A stretch of DNA of 64,000 bases from Hedera helix (lineage: Eukaryota > Streptophyta > Magnoliopsida > Apiales > Araliaceae). Made by a program: the position numbers and the translations under genes. The stretch covers positions 10,398,010 to 10,462,009 of the forward strand of contig OX359285.1 in NCBI GenBank assembly GCA_947179155.2. Direction: 5' to 3'. Below the pieces are notes generated by a model that was given only the letters and a program-made list of their open reading frames with translations, made no database searches and had not been told where the DNA came from. This document shows, piece by piece, positions 50,891 to 62,990 of the stretch. Every line of letters starts with the position of its first letter. The first letter of the stretch is position 1.

Positions 50891-53162
50891 TGAAAGTCCA
50901 ATAGTAATCTAGACGGGGGGTTGAATAGATTATTACTGATTAAAAATTATCTTAGGCCCTTTTGAATTTTTAATTAGTTTATTTGAAATGCCAGAAATTA
51001 ATATGTAACACAATAAAAAATCAATCACACAATGCACAGAGATTTATCTGGTTCACAACATACAGCTCGGGTATGTTACTACGTCCAGTCTCAAGCTCCA
51101 ATTAAGGACTTGAGATCCTATTACTATTAGTAATAAATTCTCCTTCAATAGGTGGAGAAGCATTTATAAAGTTTTATATCAACTTTCAACTATACATACA
51201 ACTACTTATCTTGGACAGTAGCTCCTTGCTCATTCCTCAAATGTAATTGTACCTTGAGTCTAGCTCTACTTTACAGTCTTGAAATAAGAAGTCTATCCCT
51301 CACCTCACAAGAGCACTAGAGACCCAACAACCCGTTGACCTCTCTAAGACTCAGGTCTTGATCAAATGATCAGTATTTTTTCTCACAGATATATAAAACC
51401 AACAAACTAACCTTTTGTAATAAATAATTATTTTTGAAATATGCTTCTTTAAATAAGTAGATATATATTTAAGTTCAGTTATAAAAATTTAAATAACCTT
51501 TATAGTGAGTGATATACTTCTTTGTATGCAGATATAATAATTATATTTGTGATATAAAAGTTTAGGTAACTTTTATATTATACAACAAATATTTATGACT
51601 AAATAAATTTATATTCAAATACTTGTAATGACAGACATTAAGTATACTGAATGAAACAGTTAAATGATACTTGATATAACAAAAAAAGTTGTTTTACTTG
51701 AATCTATATATATTGATATATTTGATCTATAACGTGATCACTTAAATATGACCACTTAGGATTTTAAAGATCGTTCAGACGATTCCTTCACTTAAGAGGT
51801 GTATCTACGAATTGTTTTAGTATTTAAATACTGACCAAATTTATAGTTTCATAATCAATATTTATATAAATATTTTTGATAGACTACTTAGAATTTTAAA
51901 GACCATTTGGATAATTCCTTCACTCAAGAAGTGTATCTCCGAATTATTTCGGCATCTAAGTACTGATTTACTTTAGGATATTTATATAAATGAACTATAT
52001 CAATAAAAAAAAATAACTTAGGATTTTAAAGATCGTTCAGATGATTCCTTCACTCAAGAGGTGTATCTCCGAATTGTTTCAGTATCTAAGTACTGACTTT
52101 TTATATGATGTAAATAGATAATATATATCTATATATATGTACGTATACCAATTTATATTTGTATATCTATAAATATAAATAAGTATAAGATAAATCAAAT
52201 AATGCAATTTAACAACTTATCTCAAATACTTTGACCAATTTTTCTCTTTAATGTATAAATTTCGAGTATAAGAGAACTTGAAAGTTTTTAGAGAGAGAAG
52301 CTGTAGGCTAGGAATATAATTTTTTCTTTGTTTGTCAATTGGTAAAAAGAAAAAAAATGAAAAGCATCCTATTTATAGAATTTTAAAACTTGGGGTAAAA
52401 AGGTCTTTTTAGCTTTTTATTTTTAATCAACGGATGGGCAACAATTGTTAAAATTTAAATGGCCAAGATCATGCACGTATCACACGAATTGAACCAAATT
52501 AAAGAAACACATTTTTTCAACACATTAAATTTTCAGATGGCCCATAGTTTGGTAGATAAAAATAATCACGTCCATTTTTTAGATGGACAAGGCATTAATA
52601 TTGCCTTTACATTTCTCCAGCATATGTATTTTAATTTTTAAAATACATTAATAATAGCAACCTCCACGTGAACTACCTTTTCAAACTAATGCATTCAAAG
52701 TTTCTTTAGTTAAGACTCATGCTAGGATTAAGGTATGAAAATGGAGTAATTTATTTGTTTTGGAGTAATTTATTTGTTTTCTAACCACATAATTTTAATC
52801 AAGCCAAACTCATTTTTCAGATGGAGGAAGACAAAAATTTTCGGATAGAATAATTCCATTTCGGATGAAATAAACTTTTGTAAAAAGATTTTTATTTTTG
52901 CCAAGCTTCTTGTATTGATAATAATATATAATTTGAAAATAATTTAATAAATAGGAGGTTCCTTATCTTAAAATATGTCACTTTATGAATAAATATTTTT
53001 AACACTTGATATTAAATTATCAAGGTTAATAAAATAATAATTCAATGAGTTTGAAAAATATTTTTAGTCAAAATAAGATAATTAAAAATAATTATAATAT
53101 AAATCCTATGGAGAGGATTCTACCCTTTTAATTAACATATTTACTAATTATTGTTGGCATCA
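50891..53162 (-). repeat. 5' LTR of copia element (2272 bp)
   Basis: It runs from TGAAAGTCCAATAG to TTGTTGGCATCA on the + strand. A CTATAAATAG box is present on the - strand at 52369-52378. The outer boundary is least certain: the next bases up to about 53194 do not fit gypsy protein well and may also be copia or filler sequence. Confidence 0.85.
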
Positions 53163-53194
53163 AAATAAACCTAAAAGTTAGAGACCCATTACTT

Positions 53195-53663
53195 CTTTGT
53201 CTCAATATCCCTTGCTGAAATGAAAATTCAGGAACAGCATAAGAGTCGATGGATAACTGTTGCACCAATGTTTGTATTTGTGGATCTTCAATATAGGATT
53301 CCTCAATTTCTTACAACCATAAAGAAACTATACCAGACATAGCTTGGATGTAGCCATTAATTTATATTTCTTTTTTTATGCTCTTGTCTTAAGAGAGCAT
53401 CTACAACCATACTTTCAGTCCATTTCTTATAAGTGATCTCATAATTAGGGGTGTTCAATAAAATCAGTCCACCTGATTTTTTGTGTATCCTGAACCGGTA
53501 TGAACCGATTTGATATATTGGTACAACCGGTTCGGTACCGGTCAGGAGTTTTGATGGTCCTATATATCCCGAATCGTATCGGTTGTACCGGCTATCCTAT
53601 TTTTTTTTTATAATTATTATTGTTATTACTAATAAATAATTAATAATAATAATAATAATAATC

Positions 53664-53713
<50 letters not shown>

Positions 53714-55130
53714 TTTCAATAAATAACCGGTTTGGTATATCGATTCAACTGGTATCGGTATCAGTACCGAATTTTAAATAAATTCCGTACCGATTCGGTC
53801 TGATATTTACCTAATGAACATCCCTACTCATAATCATAACCTAACATTTTGCTCAACCATTTATGCTGTAAGAAAGTTGTTAGCCTTTGTTCCATAAAGA
53901 ATTTAAGACTTTGATAGCCAATTTTGATGATAAAATGTGACCCTATCAAGTAAGCTCTCCACTTAATCACAGCTTGTAGTATTGTAATAACTCTTTTTCA
54001 CATACTAAGAGCCCCATATGTTTAGGCATCAATGCCTTACTTAAAAATGCTAATGGTCTGCCCCTTTACATAAGAACTGGTTTAATCCCGTTAACATTAA
54101 AATCAGTTTCCACCACAAATGGTAAATCTAGTAAGGCTAGGATTAGAGTTGAACTCATGGCCTATTTGAGTTTATTAAAGGCAATAGTAGCCTCTTCAGT
54201 CCATAAAAATTGATTCTTCTACAATAATTTGGTGAAAGGTCTAGATATTTTCCCACAGTTTCTCATAAACCTTCTATAATAACCAGTTAATCCAAGAAAT
54301 CCTCTCAGATTCTTGACAGTAATAGGAATAAGCCATCTAACCATAGCATCAATCTTACTAGGATCTGCAGAAACTCCCTCTATAGAAATGATGTGACCCA
54401 GATATTCTACCTTAGATTGTGCAAATGAACATTTAGATTTCTTTGCAAATAAAGATTGTGACCTGAGTAAAGACAAAGTACTTTCAAGGTGCCTCATATA
54501 AGCTTGCAAATCTGGGTTGTAAACCAGGATGCCATCAAAATAATACCAGAATAAACTGCTTTAGATATAAAGAGAAAACTTGGTTCATGAGAACTTGAAA
54601 AGTAGCTGGGATATTAGTTAAGCCAAATGACATCACAAGAAACTCATAATGCCCTAAATGTGTCCTAAAAGCAGTCTTGTAAATGCTTGGTGGGTACATC
54701 CTGATTTGGTGATAGCCAGATCTTAAATCAAGTTTACTAAAGACCATTGCTCCTTTCAATTCATCCAGAAGTTCTTCAATTATGGGAATAGAAAACTTGT
54801 TTTTGATGGTGATATTATTAAGTTCCCTGTAATCAACACAAAATCTCCAACAATCATCTTTTTTCTTAACAAGTAATATAGGTGATGCAAATTAGATTTT
54901 ACTAGGTTGTATGATACTAGAAGCCAGCATTTCTCTTTTTATTCTCTCTATTTCATCTTTTTGCACTTAAGGATACCTATAGGGTCTTATTGTAAATGGT
55001 TCTGAGCCAGTTTTAAGGGGAATCTGATGATCATGATTCCTTAATGGAGGCATATTTGAGGGTTCTTAAAAACATCCTCATATAGGTATAGTAATTCATC
55101 AATTTCTGTTGGAACCTTTTCATTGGCATT
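53195..55130 (-). pseudogene. gypsy RT and RNase H, broken
   Basis: RT sequence is clear at 54535-54759 (FSKLDLRSGYHQIRM, FRTHLGHYEFLVM). The active site, near 54525, reads FDGILVYN rather than FDDILVYN, so one catalytic Asp has become Gly. The RT-to-RNase H link is at 54219-54509 (VEYLGHIIS, GLTGYYRRF). The RNase H end is split by the hAT MITE at 53446-53826 and resumes at 53445 with DALSR-type sequence. Confidence 0.88.
53446..53826. mobile_element. hAT-type MITE with internal AAT microsatellite (381 bp)
   Basis: An exact 8-bp duplication CTCATAAT stands at 53438-53445 and 53827-53834. The ends are TAGGGGTGTTCA and, from the other side, TAGGGATGTTCA. The inside has ACCGGTTCGGTACCGG-type words and an AAT run at 53640-53711. 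It is related to 20850-21254. Removing it joins two parts of the gypsy RNase H reading. Confidence 0.92.
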
Positions 55131-55132
55131 GT

Positions 55133-56808
55133 CTAATTTAACTGAGAAAAACAACCTAGAAGAGAAATCTGTTCCTTTTTATAAGTATCAGAAAGTTTTG
55201 TATCTATTATCATGAAGATACATGTTCCTTGCCCATCCTTAATGCCTTGTAGTTTGACTGGTTTCCCTGCTATAGTAAAAGAGATGGTAAGTTGTCCAAA
55301 GTTGAAAGTGCAATCTCCAAGAATTTTCAGCCATTGAACTTCTAACACTGTATCACACCCTTTTAATGGAATTAACCTCGTTTATGTATTAAATTTATAT
55401 CCTTGTGCTCTCCAAACAAAATCTGTACACTTCTCTGAACTCACTATCTTAAACCCATCAGCCATTGAAACCTGCATTGGCTTATCCATTTCTTTGGTAC
55501 AATGAAGGAGGTCTGTAGTCTTTGTATTGAGAAAATTATGTGTACTTCCAATATCAATGAGTATGATAATTTCTTTGTTTTTTATTATACCCTTAATCTT
55601 GATAATAGTATCAGATGTACTCCTATTTAGCGTATGCATGGAGATTTCTATATTTGTCTCTTGTTTCTTTGCTGATAATATCTGTTGTTCCTGCAGTATT
55701 TGTTGATCCTCAACCTTCAAGCCCATATCATCCTCATACAGTTCTTCTCCAATAAGCATAAACACTTGCTTGTTTGGACATTTATGATTGGGAGTATACA
55801 ACTCATCATAGTTAAAACATAGCTCTTTATCCTTTTTTGCTTGCATTTCCTTATATGTGAGCCTCTCTATTGGGCCAGAGTAAGTTTTGTTTCCATGATG
55901 ATTATATGTTGTACCTTGAGGTTTAATCTTGTCACTCATTATTTTAGAATATGCTAACTGAATGTTTGGACCTATTTTATTAGTCATGGTTCCTTACAAG
56001 GAATATTCCCCTTGTTTAACAGAAAAGGAATTTGACTTGGTTATCTTCTAAATTGCTTCTATAGTGATCTCTTGAACCCTAACAGTAGATATTACTTTAG
56101 ATAATTTATGAGGTTTGAGCAATTTTACAAAACCCCCAATTTATTCTTTCAATCCCCTAATAAAATATTTGACAATATACTCTTCAGACAATCCAGGGTT
56201 TTCAGCTTCAACCAATGCTATTAGGAATTCAAATTTCTTCTGGTATTGACTGACAGAAGACAATTGAATTCTGACAGTACATTATTGATGGAAGAATCTC
56301 CATATCTAATCTTTATATCTTCAACAAACTGACCCCAAGAAACCCTAAGATTTTTTCTATAGTAAGCCGAGACCCAAGTACGAGCCTTACCTTCTACATT
56401 TAATGCCACACTTTTCAGTTTTTGATCATGAGTCATGGGATAAAATTGAAAGAAATAGTAACATTTCAAAATCTAGTTCTTGCTGTCTAGCCCATTAAAC
56501 ATAGGAAATTCAAACTTAGGATTTATGAATCTGGTATTCCTATCATTACCAACTACAACAACCCTAGGTGAATCAATAATTATTTTAGGATTTACCTCAT
56601 TAATTAGAAGCTATAGTTTTCCTTTGAGGTTGCATTGAAATTCTGCAATCATCAAGTCTATTGTATTCTGGAGATGCCCAAATTTCTCCCCAAAAGTTTC
56701 TATTGTTTGTTGTAAGTGACGATGGTTGTTCATTAATTCTTGAAGCTTGGAATCTGTGTTGCTAAGACCCTCTTCTAGGTTATCTCTAGATCGTGTTCCT
56801 GTTGCCAT
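55133..56808 (-). pseudogene. gypsy gag and protease, broken
   Basis: The start is an ATG at 56808 followed by a probable coiled coil (LQELMNNHRHLQQTIETF). Bases 56221-56469 encode a capsid-like piece (ARTWVSAYYR). The zinc knuckle near 55815 reads CFNYDELYTPNHKC; the expected second Cys is Tyr. The protease site near 55565 reads LIDIGSTHNFL, where family members have DSG or DTG. Many stops separate the pieces. Confidence 0.87.
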
Positions 56809-56835
56809 GGTGGTTTAATAGTCCAAGGATTGATA

Positions 56836-56847
56836 GCTCTGATACCA
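56836..56847 (-). other. primer binding site of old gypsy element
   Basis: On the - strand it reads TGGTATCAGAGC, two bases inside the LTR. It is an exact initiator-Met tRNA match. Confidence 0.9.
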
Positions 56848-56849
56848 CT

Positions 56850-57316
56850 TGTAATGGTTTCAGAGAGAATTTGGTAATTCCAGTGAAAATGGTAATTAAA
56901 ATAGCAAGTAAACAGAAGAACTAGAACTTCAGAATAAAAGAAAATAAAAATATTGAAGCAAAGAAATGGAAGAACTCTTATTGATAGAAGAAAGAATCAG
57001 TTACAGAATAAGGAAAAGAGCTCAGTACATCAAGCTCCCCCTTATTAAGCTTCTTTTCAGCTTATATAATTCTGCAGATGGCTAACTACTCCGTAACTAA
57101 CTTTCCCTCCAAAAACAGTGACAATTGCCACATGCTTTAACCACCCCTAACTAACTATAGCAGTTACAATTACAATTGTTTAAACTATCATTAACTACTA
57201 TGACGTCAAGCTACCAGCAGACCATTCTTCTCTTCTAATTCCATATATGCCCATTATTCTAGAATTGCTCCCTTGTGCCAAATTGTATTCACTGTTCCTT
57301 TTGTTCAATTGATATA
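56850..57316 (-). repeat. 5' LTR of old gypsy element
   Basis: It begins TGTAATGGTTTCAGAG beside the primer site and matches the split LTR at 33198-36892. The outer end is not sharp, because similarity fades after TTGTTCAATT near 57311. No target duplication adjoins these edges. Confidence 0.8.
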
Positions 57317-57341
57317 TAGTGTGGATACGAGAAAAATATAA

Positions 57342-57392
57342 CTTCAATTTTGCACCACGGGGAGCAAACTTGGTTGAGGCGATCGACTTCAT
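57342..57392 (-). other. possible first exon cut by gypsy insertion
   Basis: On the - strand an ATG at 57392 opens a short reading (MKSIASTKFAPRGAKLK) that runs up to the LTR edge. AAGTT occurs here (57342-57346) and also directly beyond the other end of the element (33193-33197), which would fit a 5-bp target duplication if about 25 extra bases lie at the right edge. The protein is not recognised. Confidence 0.22.
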
Positions 57393-58085
57393 TATTTTGT
57401 TGTAGTAACGTAATGAACACAGTGTGGGGTGAGAAAACTTGAATGGTGAACTCTAGTATCACCAAATATATTTGTTCAAGACGCTCTTACTTACAATGTT
57501 CTTTCGCACACTGATGTCCTTCATGTGCCTTTTATTGGACGTGTCACAATTTTTTTACGCACTTATAAATTTAAATATATAAATATTTTGTCTTCTATAA
57601 TTTAGCTTTGTATGTATTATTACATTAATCCCTTTTATTCTCTAAATTTAATAAAGTTTATATTTTATGTTAATTACAGAATTACGTATAGCACAGAGGC
57701 TAGTAACGATGCTCAAGGGAGAAGGAAAAATTAACACTACATAAACTCAAGAACCAAATAATCAGATATCAGAAATCAACGGCGCACAGACCCTTTGCAA
57801 AATACTGAAGTAGAAACGGGTGTAGAGGATTTAAAAAATTGAAGGCGTTTATATCATTTGGTATCAAGACATTGGAAGAAAGAGCATCATCTTCTCTCGA
57901 TTTTCATCGGTTCCCTCTCCGTCGAGGTTTTTTTTTCTTTCATTTTTTTTCTCTTTTTTTTTTTCTGCTTCCCAAACAAAACCCTAATTTTTCCATTTTT
58001 GCATCATCTCAATTTCCCAATATATGTATATTTAGATTTTTCTATCTCTCTCTATATATATGATAAAAATAGAAGTATAAGAAGG
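57393..58085 (+). other. promoter and 5' leader region of UBP1-type gene
   Basis: No other gene is seen. A CT-rich stretch (about 57890-57970) before the start codon is typical of plant leaders. The transcription start cannot be placed with confidence. Confidence 0.45.
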
Positions 58086-61000
58086 ATGCAGCAGAGGCTG
58101 AAGCAGCAACAAGCATTGATGCAGCAATCTCTTTACCACCCTGGTCTCTTAGCCCCTCCCCAGGTAAAAATTACTCTTTTTACCCTTTGATTGTTTTTTC
58201 CTGTAAATTTTCATGGTGTTTTATTCAGTTATATGTATTTATTTATATTTTTGAATGACTTTTATTCCTATCGATGGGAAACATCGGGGGCTTATTCAAT
58301 TTATCACCTTTGAGACCCTTCTTTCAGTGAAATATTTTTTTTGTATTTTTATATAATTAGAATTGGTTTGGAAATGGGCTTTTTGGTGATACTTTTCTTA
58401 CCTGATTGGTTGCTGAGTTAAATGATAGGAATTGAATCATTTTCTGGTTCTTTTGAAATGTGCACCTTAGCTAATTACGCACTTTGTATTAACTTGAATG
58501 AGTTTTTAGAAGGAAGAGTAAACCACATGAACTTTATCATTCAAACTAATGATATATTTCCCATCCCAGCTTACTAAATGTAAAATAAGTTTGTTTTTTC
58601 CTTCTAATTGCTTTTCGGGAGTTTTCTTACGGATTATAGGAATAAACAACGAATTGTTTATTCATTATGGGAATGCAACCCTGTCTCATGTGTCCTCTAG
58701 TTCTTCCCTGTATAGATTTTGCCCGTCAATTAAATTGTGGGATGGAAAAGATATTGTTGAAACTCTTATTTCGTGACATATTTATGAAAGTACTTTCCAT
58801 TTTTTGGTTCATTTGTGTGTGCATGCTTGCAACTGATATATTTTCATAGAGGACTGTTTATACTTATACGGGATAGAAGTTTTCTCAAAGGTTGTCCTTT
58901 TCCTTGACTAATTATGCCATAAGTTGGAGTCTTTTTTAATTTTCCCATGTTGGATTTCATTTTGAGTGTTCTGTTGTGTTATGATAGGTGCCTTCAAGGG
59001 TTTGAGGTTCATACTTTTTAACTGTTCACACTCGTACATACCGTATCCTGTCCATGTCTAAGGTGAAAATTAACTTAAAATATTAAAATGTCTAGGGCTC
59101 ATCTTTAAGGGAGTCTGAAAATTCCCATGTAAACGGTGTGAAGGTTCGTGTAGTCCAGTTAGAGTTGAGGGGTATTCACAAGTGCTTGCATTTTTGTTTT
59201 TTTTCTTCCCGTCTGGCTCTTAGTACAATTTATTTTTCTTTCTTACAATTGACATAGATTTTTATTTTTGGGCCTTTCCATTATTCCTTCCTTATATTTT
59301 TCTTTTTCTCTTTTTTCTTTATTAATTTGCAGATAGAGCCTATCTTGAGTGGTAACCTGCCTCCTGGCTTTGATTCAACTACATGCCGCAGTGTGTGAGT
59401 GTCTTGCTACATTTTCTTTCCTTTTTTTTTTTTCTCTTTTGCTGTGATCAGTTCACACATTTGAACCGAGGGTAATTTTTACAATTTCATCAGGTTTAGC
59501 TTATTGTGTCAATCTTCTTATCATTGCTATGAGCAAATTTAGCCTGCGTAAATTTTTTTAGTTGTCATGTTTCTCCTCAGCGTGTATCAGTATTTTCAAA
59601 TCTTTTTTTGTCTCTACTCTTTCCATGCTTTTGAAATAATTCATGGAAATGTAATATTTCACTGGATGTTCTACCATCTATAATTGTTATTTTTGATATT
59701 CCATTTGTCATGATTCTTTATATAGCTTTCTGTGCATATTTTGTTCTTTTAAATCAATGCAACTTAAATTGGTTTCAAGTGTTAATAACTTAATATTCTA
59801 TAATATTTTGTGAGATGATGCAGTTATGTCGGGAACATTCACCCACAAGTTACAGAACCTCTTCTTCAAGAGGTTTTTTCGAGTACTGGTCCCCTTGAAG
59901 GCTGTAAACTCATTCGAAAGGAGAAGGTGTGATCAAATTATTCTAATTTTTAAACTTCCTTTCAAACTATTATTTTTGCTATTAAAGATGCATAGGTTGC
60001 TCTGTTTGATCTTTATTTGGGTTGGCTGATCTTGAATAAGCCATTTTATACTTATTTACTTCCTTGCTCCCAATTTGTTTGTTCATTTCTTACATTCCAA
60101 ATTCCAAAATCTAATAAAAATTCACATTGATGTTGCTAGTATAAAATTTTATAGCTATTTTCCAATTGTCGGGTCGCACTTGGAATAACACACTCACCAC
60201 ACTAACAAAATCCATTAAAGAACAAAAGAAAAGATATTGAAATTGAATGGTAGTTGAGTTAGAACTTTAAGTGTTTTATATTGATCTATGATTCAACTTG
60301 CCGGACAATGAAAATGGTTGACTAGTCTTGTTTTATCACATACCAAGATGATCGACCTTAACCTCAACCTCAACCTCAACCTCAACCATGGATGTTTTTG
60401 AGGTAGAAAAAATTAAAAGTTAGAAACTTTCGTAATTTGAGCTGGGTCCTTCAGTACTACTTAAGTTGCAAAGTTAAAATAGCTGTTGTTAATACAATTA
60501 ACATAGTTGTTGTTGTTTCTTCCTTTGCAGTCATCCTATGGCTTTGTGGACTACTTTGATCGCAGATCAGCTGCCCTTGCTATTGTGACTCTTAATGGAA
60601 GGCATTTGTGAGTAGAAACCTCACCGAACTGAAATTGCTGATCAGCTATTTTCTGTTAGTTTACCTGAACTTTTAAATCTCAGGTTTGGACAACCTATTA
60701 AAGTTAACTGGGCATATGCTAGTAGTCAGAGAGAGGATACATCAGGTCTGTATATATCCTTTATTTTTTAATTTCTTTTTTAGTCTATTTCTTATTTTAC
60801 TTGTTGATTGGATCAATTGGTAGATAGCTTATACTGTATTTATTTTCTCTTGTAGGCCACTTCAACATTTTTGTTGGTGATCTGAGTCCCGAGGTTACAG
60901 ATGCCACATTATTTGCATGCTTTTATGTGTATGCTAGTTGCTCGTAAGTTCAATTTCCTTGTTACTTATTTTCTAAATAGTTCGATCTCTTGGGATTTAA

Positions 61001-61692
61001 AGTGAAGTTAATAGAAATTCACATTATCTTGATGTTATCTGGCGCTACTGGTTATAGAGATGCAAGAGTTATGTGGGATCAGAAAACTGGGCGCTCAAGA
61101 GGGTTTGGATTCGTATCTTTCAGGAGTCAACAGGTATTCAGTTTTCATATCGTTATTTTTTTTTTTTCGTTCTATATATATTATACTATCTCCTCCTCTC
61201 CCCCTTTTCCTCGTTGATCTGTTGTTTGACTCGTGATTTCATCAATTGATATTTTCTGTGTCCAGGATGCCCAAAGTGCAATAAATGAATTGAACGGTGA
61301 GGAAATCTTCATGTTCTCATTGTAATTCATTTATACTTTTTTATTTCTTGATTTTCTATAGTTGCATTCTCTACATGTTCAGCAAATCATGAAGCTCTAT
61401 TCCATAACATTCTTCTCACCTAGCCTCTTAAGAAAGGGAAAAAGTAGCTGGACAATAAATAAAGAATTACAATTGGGGTGCACTTATTTAATTTCAATGA
61501 TTCCATACCTATAGTGGTTAGATAACTGTAATTTTGAAGGAAAAATAAAAACTTACCCAGTGTCTAATATTGTAGGAAAGTGGCTTGGGAGCAGACAAAT
61601 TCGGTGCAACTGGGCAGCAAAGGGTGCTGGAGCTGATGACAAACAGAACTCAGATTCCAAGAATGTTGTTGAACTAACAAATGGATCATCAG
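58086..61692 (+). CDS. UBP1: UBP1-type oligouridylate-binding RNA-binding protein, 5' part
   Basis: Nine coding exons are visible: 58086-58163, 59333-59394, 59824-59926, 60531-60607, 60684-60745, 60856-60943, 61058-61133, 61266-61296 and 61576-61692. All have GT...AG introns, and the phases agree. They give 231 residues. UBP1 proteins bind U-rich RNA, associate with pre-mRNA in the nucleus and enter stress granules; that role is family knowledge. A Gln-rich start (MQQRLKQQQALMQQ) is followed by RRM1 (RNP2 VYVGNI at residue 47, RNP1 SYGFVDYF near 83). RRM2 has RNP2 IFVGDL near 132 and RNP1 RGFGFVSF near 173. The link ELTNGSS follows RRM2. Family members have a third RRM, which I do not find before 64000. 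The gene probably continues past the window after a long intron. Confidence 0.94.
60354..60387 (+). repeat. CTCAAC hexamer run in UBP1 intron 3
   Basis: About five units of CCTCAA lie in the intron between exons 3 and 4. The unit is close to, but not the same as, the plant telomere repeat CCCTAAA. Confidence 0.8.
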
Positions 61693-61989
61693 GTGAGGTC
61701 ATGAACCTTGGGACTTCCAAATATGGTGTATTGTAGTAAAACTAATTAGAAAAAGTATCTACGGTGCATATTTTTATCTCTCCTATTTTTGCTATATTGG
61801 TTAGGTCTGGCTACATTTTTAGTTTGAATTTAAAGTACATTTCTATTCCTGCATTAAAATTATATTATGGTTTTTATAATATTGATGGAAAATTCGAGAT
61901 ACTTAGATGCCTCATTAGTGTGTAGTATACATTTGTGGAAATTAAGATAATCTAGTCCATGCATACTAGCATGTTATCAATTTTTTTAT
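61693..61989 (+). other. start of UBP1 intron 9
   Basis: It begins with GTGAGGTC directly after TCATCAG. No further exon is recognised in this stretch. Confidence 0.6.
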
Positions 61990-62243
61990 ATTTCTTCAAT
62001 CCCCCGCAAAAATTGTCTCATTTTGTCAAATTTTTTGCTCCAAATAAAAAGTCCGCATTTTAGTGATAGCAGAATAAAATGACTCACTGTTCTCAAGTTG
62101 CCATTATAATTTCATCATCATACCTGACATATCACACTACTAAACTAACGCCTTACTATTCATAGGGGTATACATGAAATAAAAATATATTTATTAATAT
62201 TTGCAAATTTTGTAAATGGTACTCTTTGTGGAACGGAGGGAGC
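61990..62243. mobile_element. Stowaway-like MITE in UBP1 intron
   Basis: The left end TTTCTTCAATCCCCCGCAAA followed by ATTGTCTCATTTTG and the right end TACTCTTTGTGGAACGGAGG GAGCA form the common CTCCCTCCGTTCC inverted end type. It is about 254 bp long and non-coding. Confidence 0.75.
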
Positions 62244-62261
62244 ATTAAGTATATTGAAATC

Positions 62262-62982
62262 AAATGTTCTAAAAGGCGCTAGGTGGGCGGCCGGGAGAGC
62301 CTAGTGCCTAGGCTAAATTTTTTATTTTAAGTCAATTTTAATATTTTATCTTACATTTATTCAAATAAAACAATAATATAAAGCAAAATAATCTATAATA
62401 AAGATAATAAAGGTATTTGCTTAAAGTTCAAACACATATCCATATTGCCAATGTCAAAGTTCAAACACAAATATGCAATTGTTCAAAGTTCAAACACAAA
62501 CAAATAATAAAATATATAAACTAATAGTCCTCATCTCTATTTCCTTATGTATATCTAACTCTTCTTTTCCATATCCCTCTAAGATAATGCCCCATCGGAC
62601 TCACACTCATACTCTTCATATTCTTCTTCCTCTGTGTCATCATTAGACAAAAAATATTGTTCATGGAGTTCTCTTAATTCAACATTTCTATTACTTCTCC
62701 TAGGCTTTAGCACACTATCTGTTCTAGATGCTTAACCAACCACCTCCCAAGTAAGGTCCGAACAGCCCGAACAACCCTCATTATCCACTCCAATGACGTC
62801 GTTTTTTAGCTTAGTTATTAAATTTTTTTTTATAAAAAAATAGCTCTAATTTCTCCGCCTAGTCCCTTCTAATTTTTTAAGGGATTTTTTTTTCCGTCTT
62901 GGGCCTAGGTGAGGCGCCAGGGAAGGGCCTAACGCATAGAAAGGGATTAATCAGACTTAGGCGGAGATTTTTAGAACACTGT
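62262..62982. mobile_element. non-autonomous hAT-type element in UBP1 intron (721 bp)
   Basis: An exact 8-bp duplication TTGAAATC stands at 62254-62261 and 62983-62990. The ends are AAATGTTCTAAAAGG and, from the other side, CAGTGTTCTAAAAAT. GC-rich GGCGCTAGG and CCTAGGTGAGGCGCC words lie near the ends. There is no transposase frame. Confidence 0.88.
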
Positions 62983-62990
62983 TGAAATCT

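Larger units (their letters stand above)
33198..57316 (-). mobile_element. old Ty3/gypsy element, host of nested insertions
   Basis: The 5' LTR is at 56850-57316, with an iMet primer site beside it. Gag and protease lie at about 55133-56808, RT and RNase H at 53200-55060, and integrase and chromodomain-like tail at 36893-38203. The 3' LTR is at 33198-36892. The pieces are separated by a solo LTR, a copia element and a hAT MITE. Remaining LTR sequence is about 467 bp on the right and 300 bp on the left, where about 165 bp is missing. All coding parts are full of stops and frameshifts. The chromodomain-like end suggests a chromovirus; the exact clade is not determined. Confidence 0.88.

Noticed and set aside
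57839..58190. Upstream open frames in the UBP1 leader
   Set aside because: They run through a pyrimidine-rich leader and exon 1 in other frames; the family start MQQRLKQQQ at 58086 is clear.
60354..60387. Interstitial telomere-like repeat
   Set aside because: The unit is CCTCAA, not CCCTAAA, and only about five copies are present; a simple hexamer repeat is enough.
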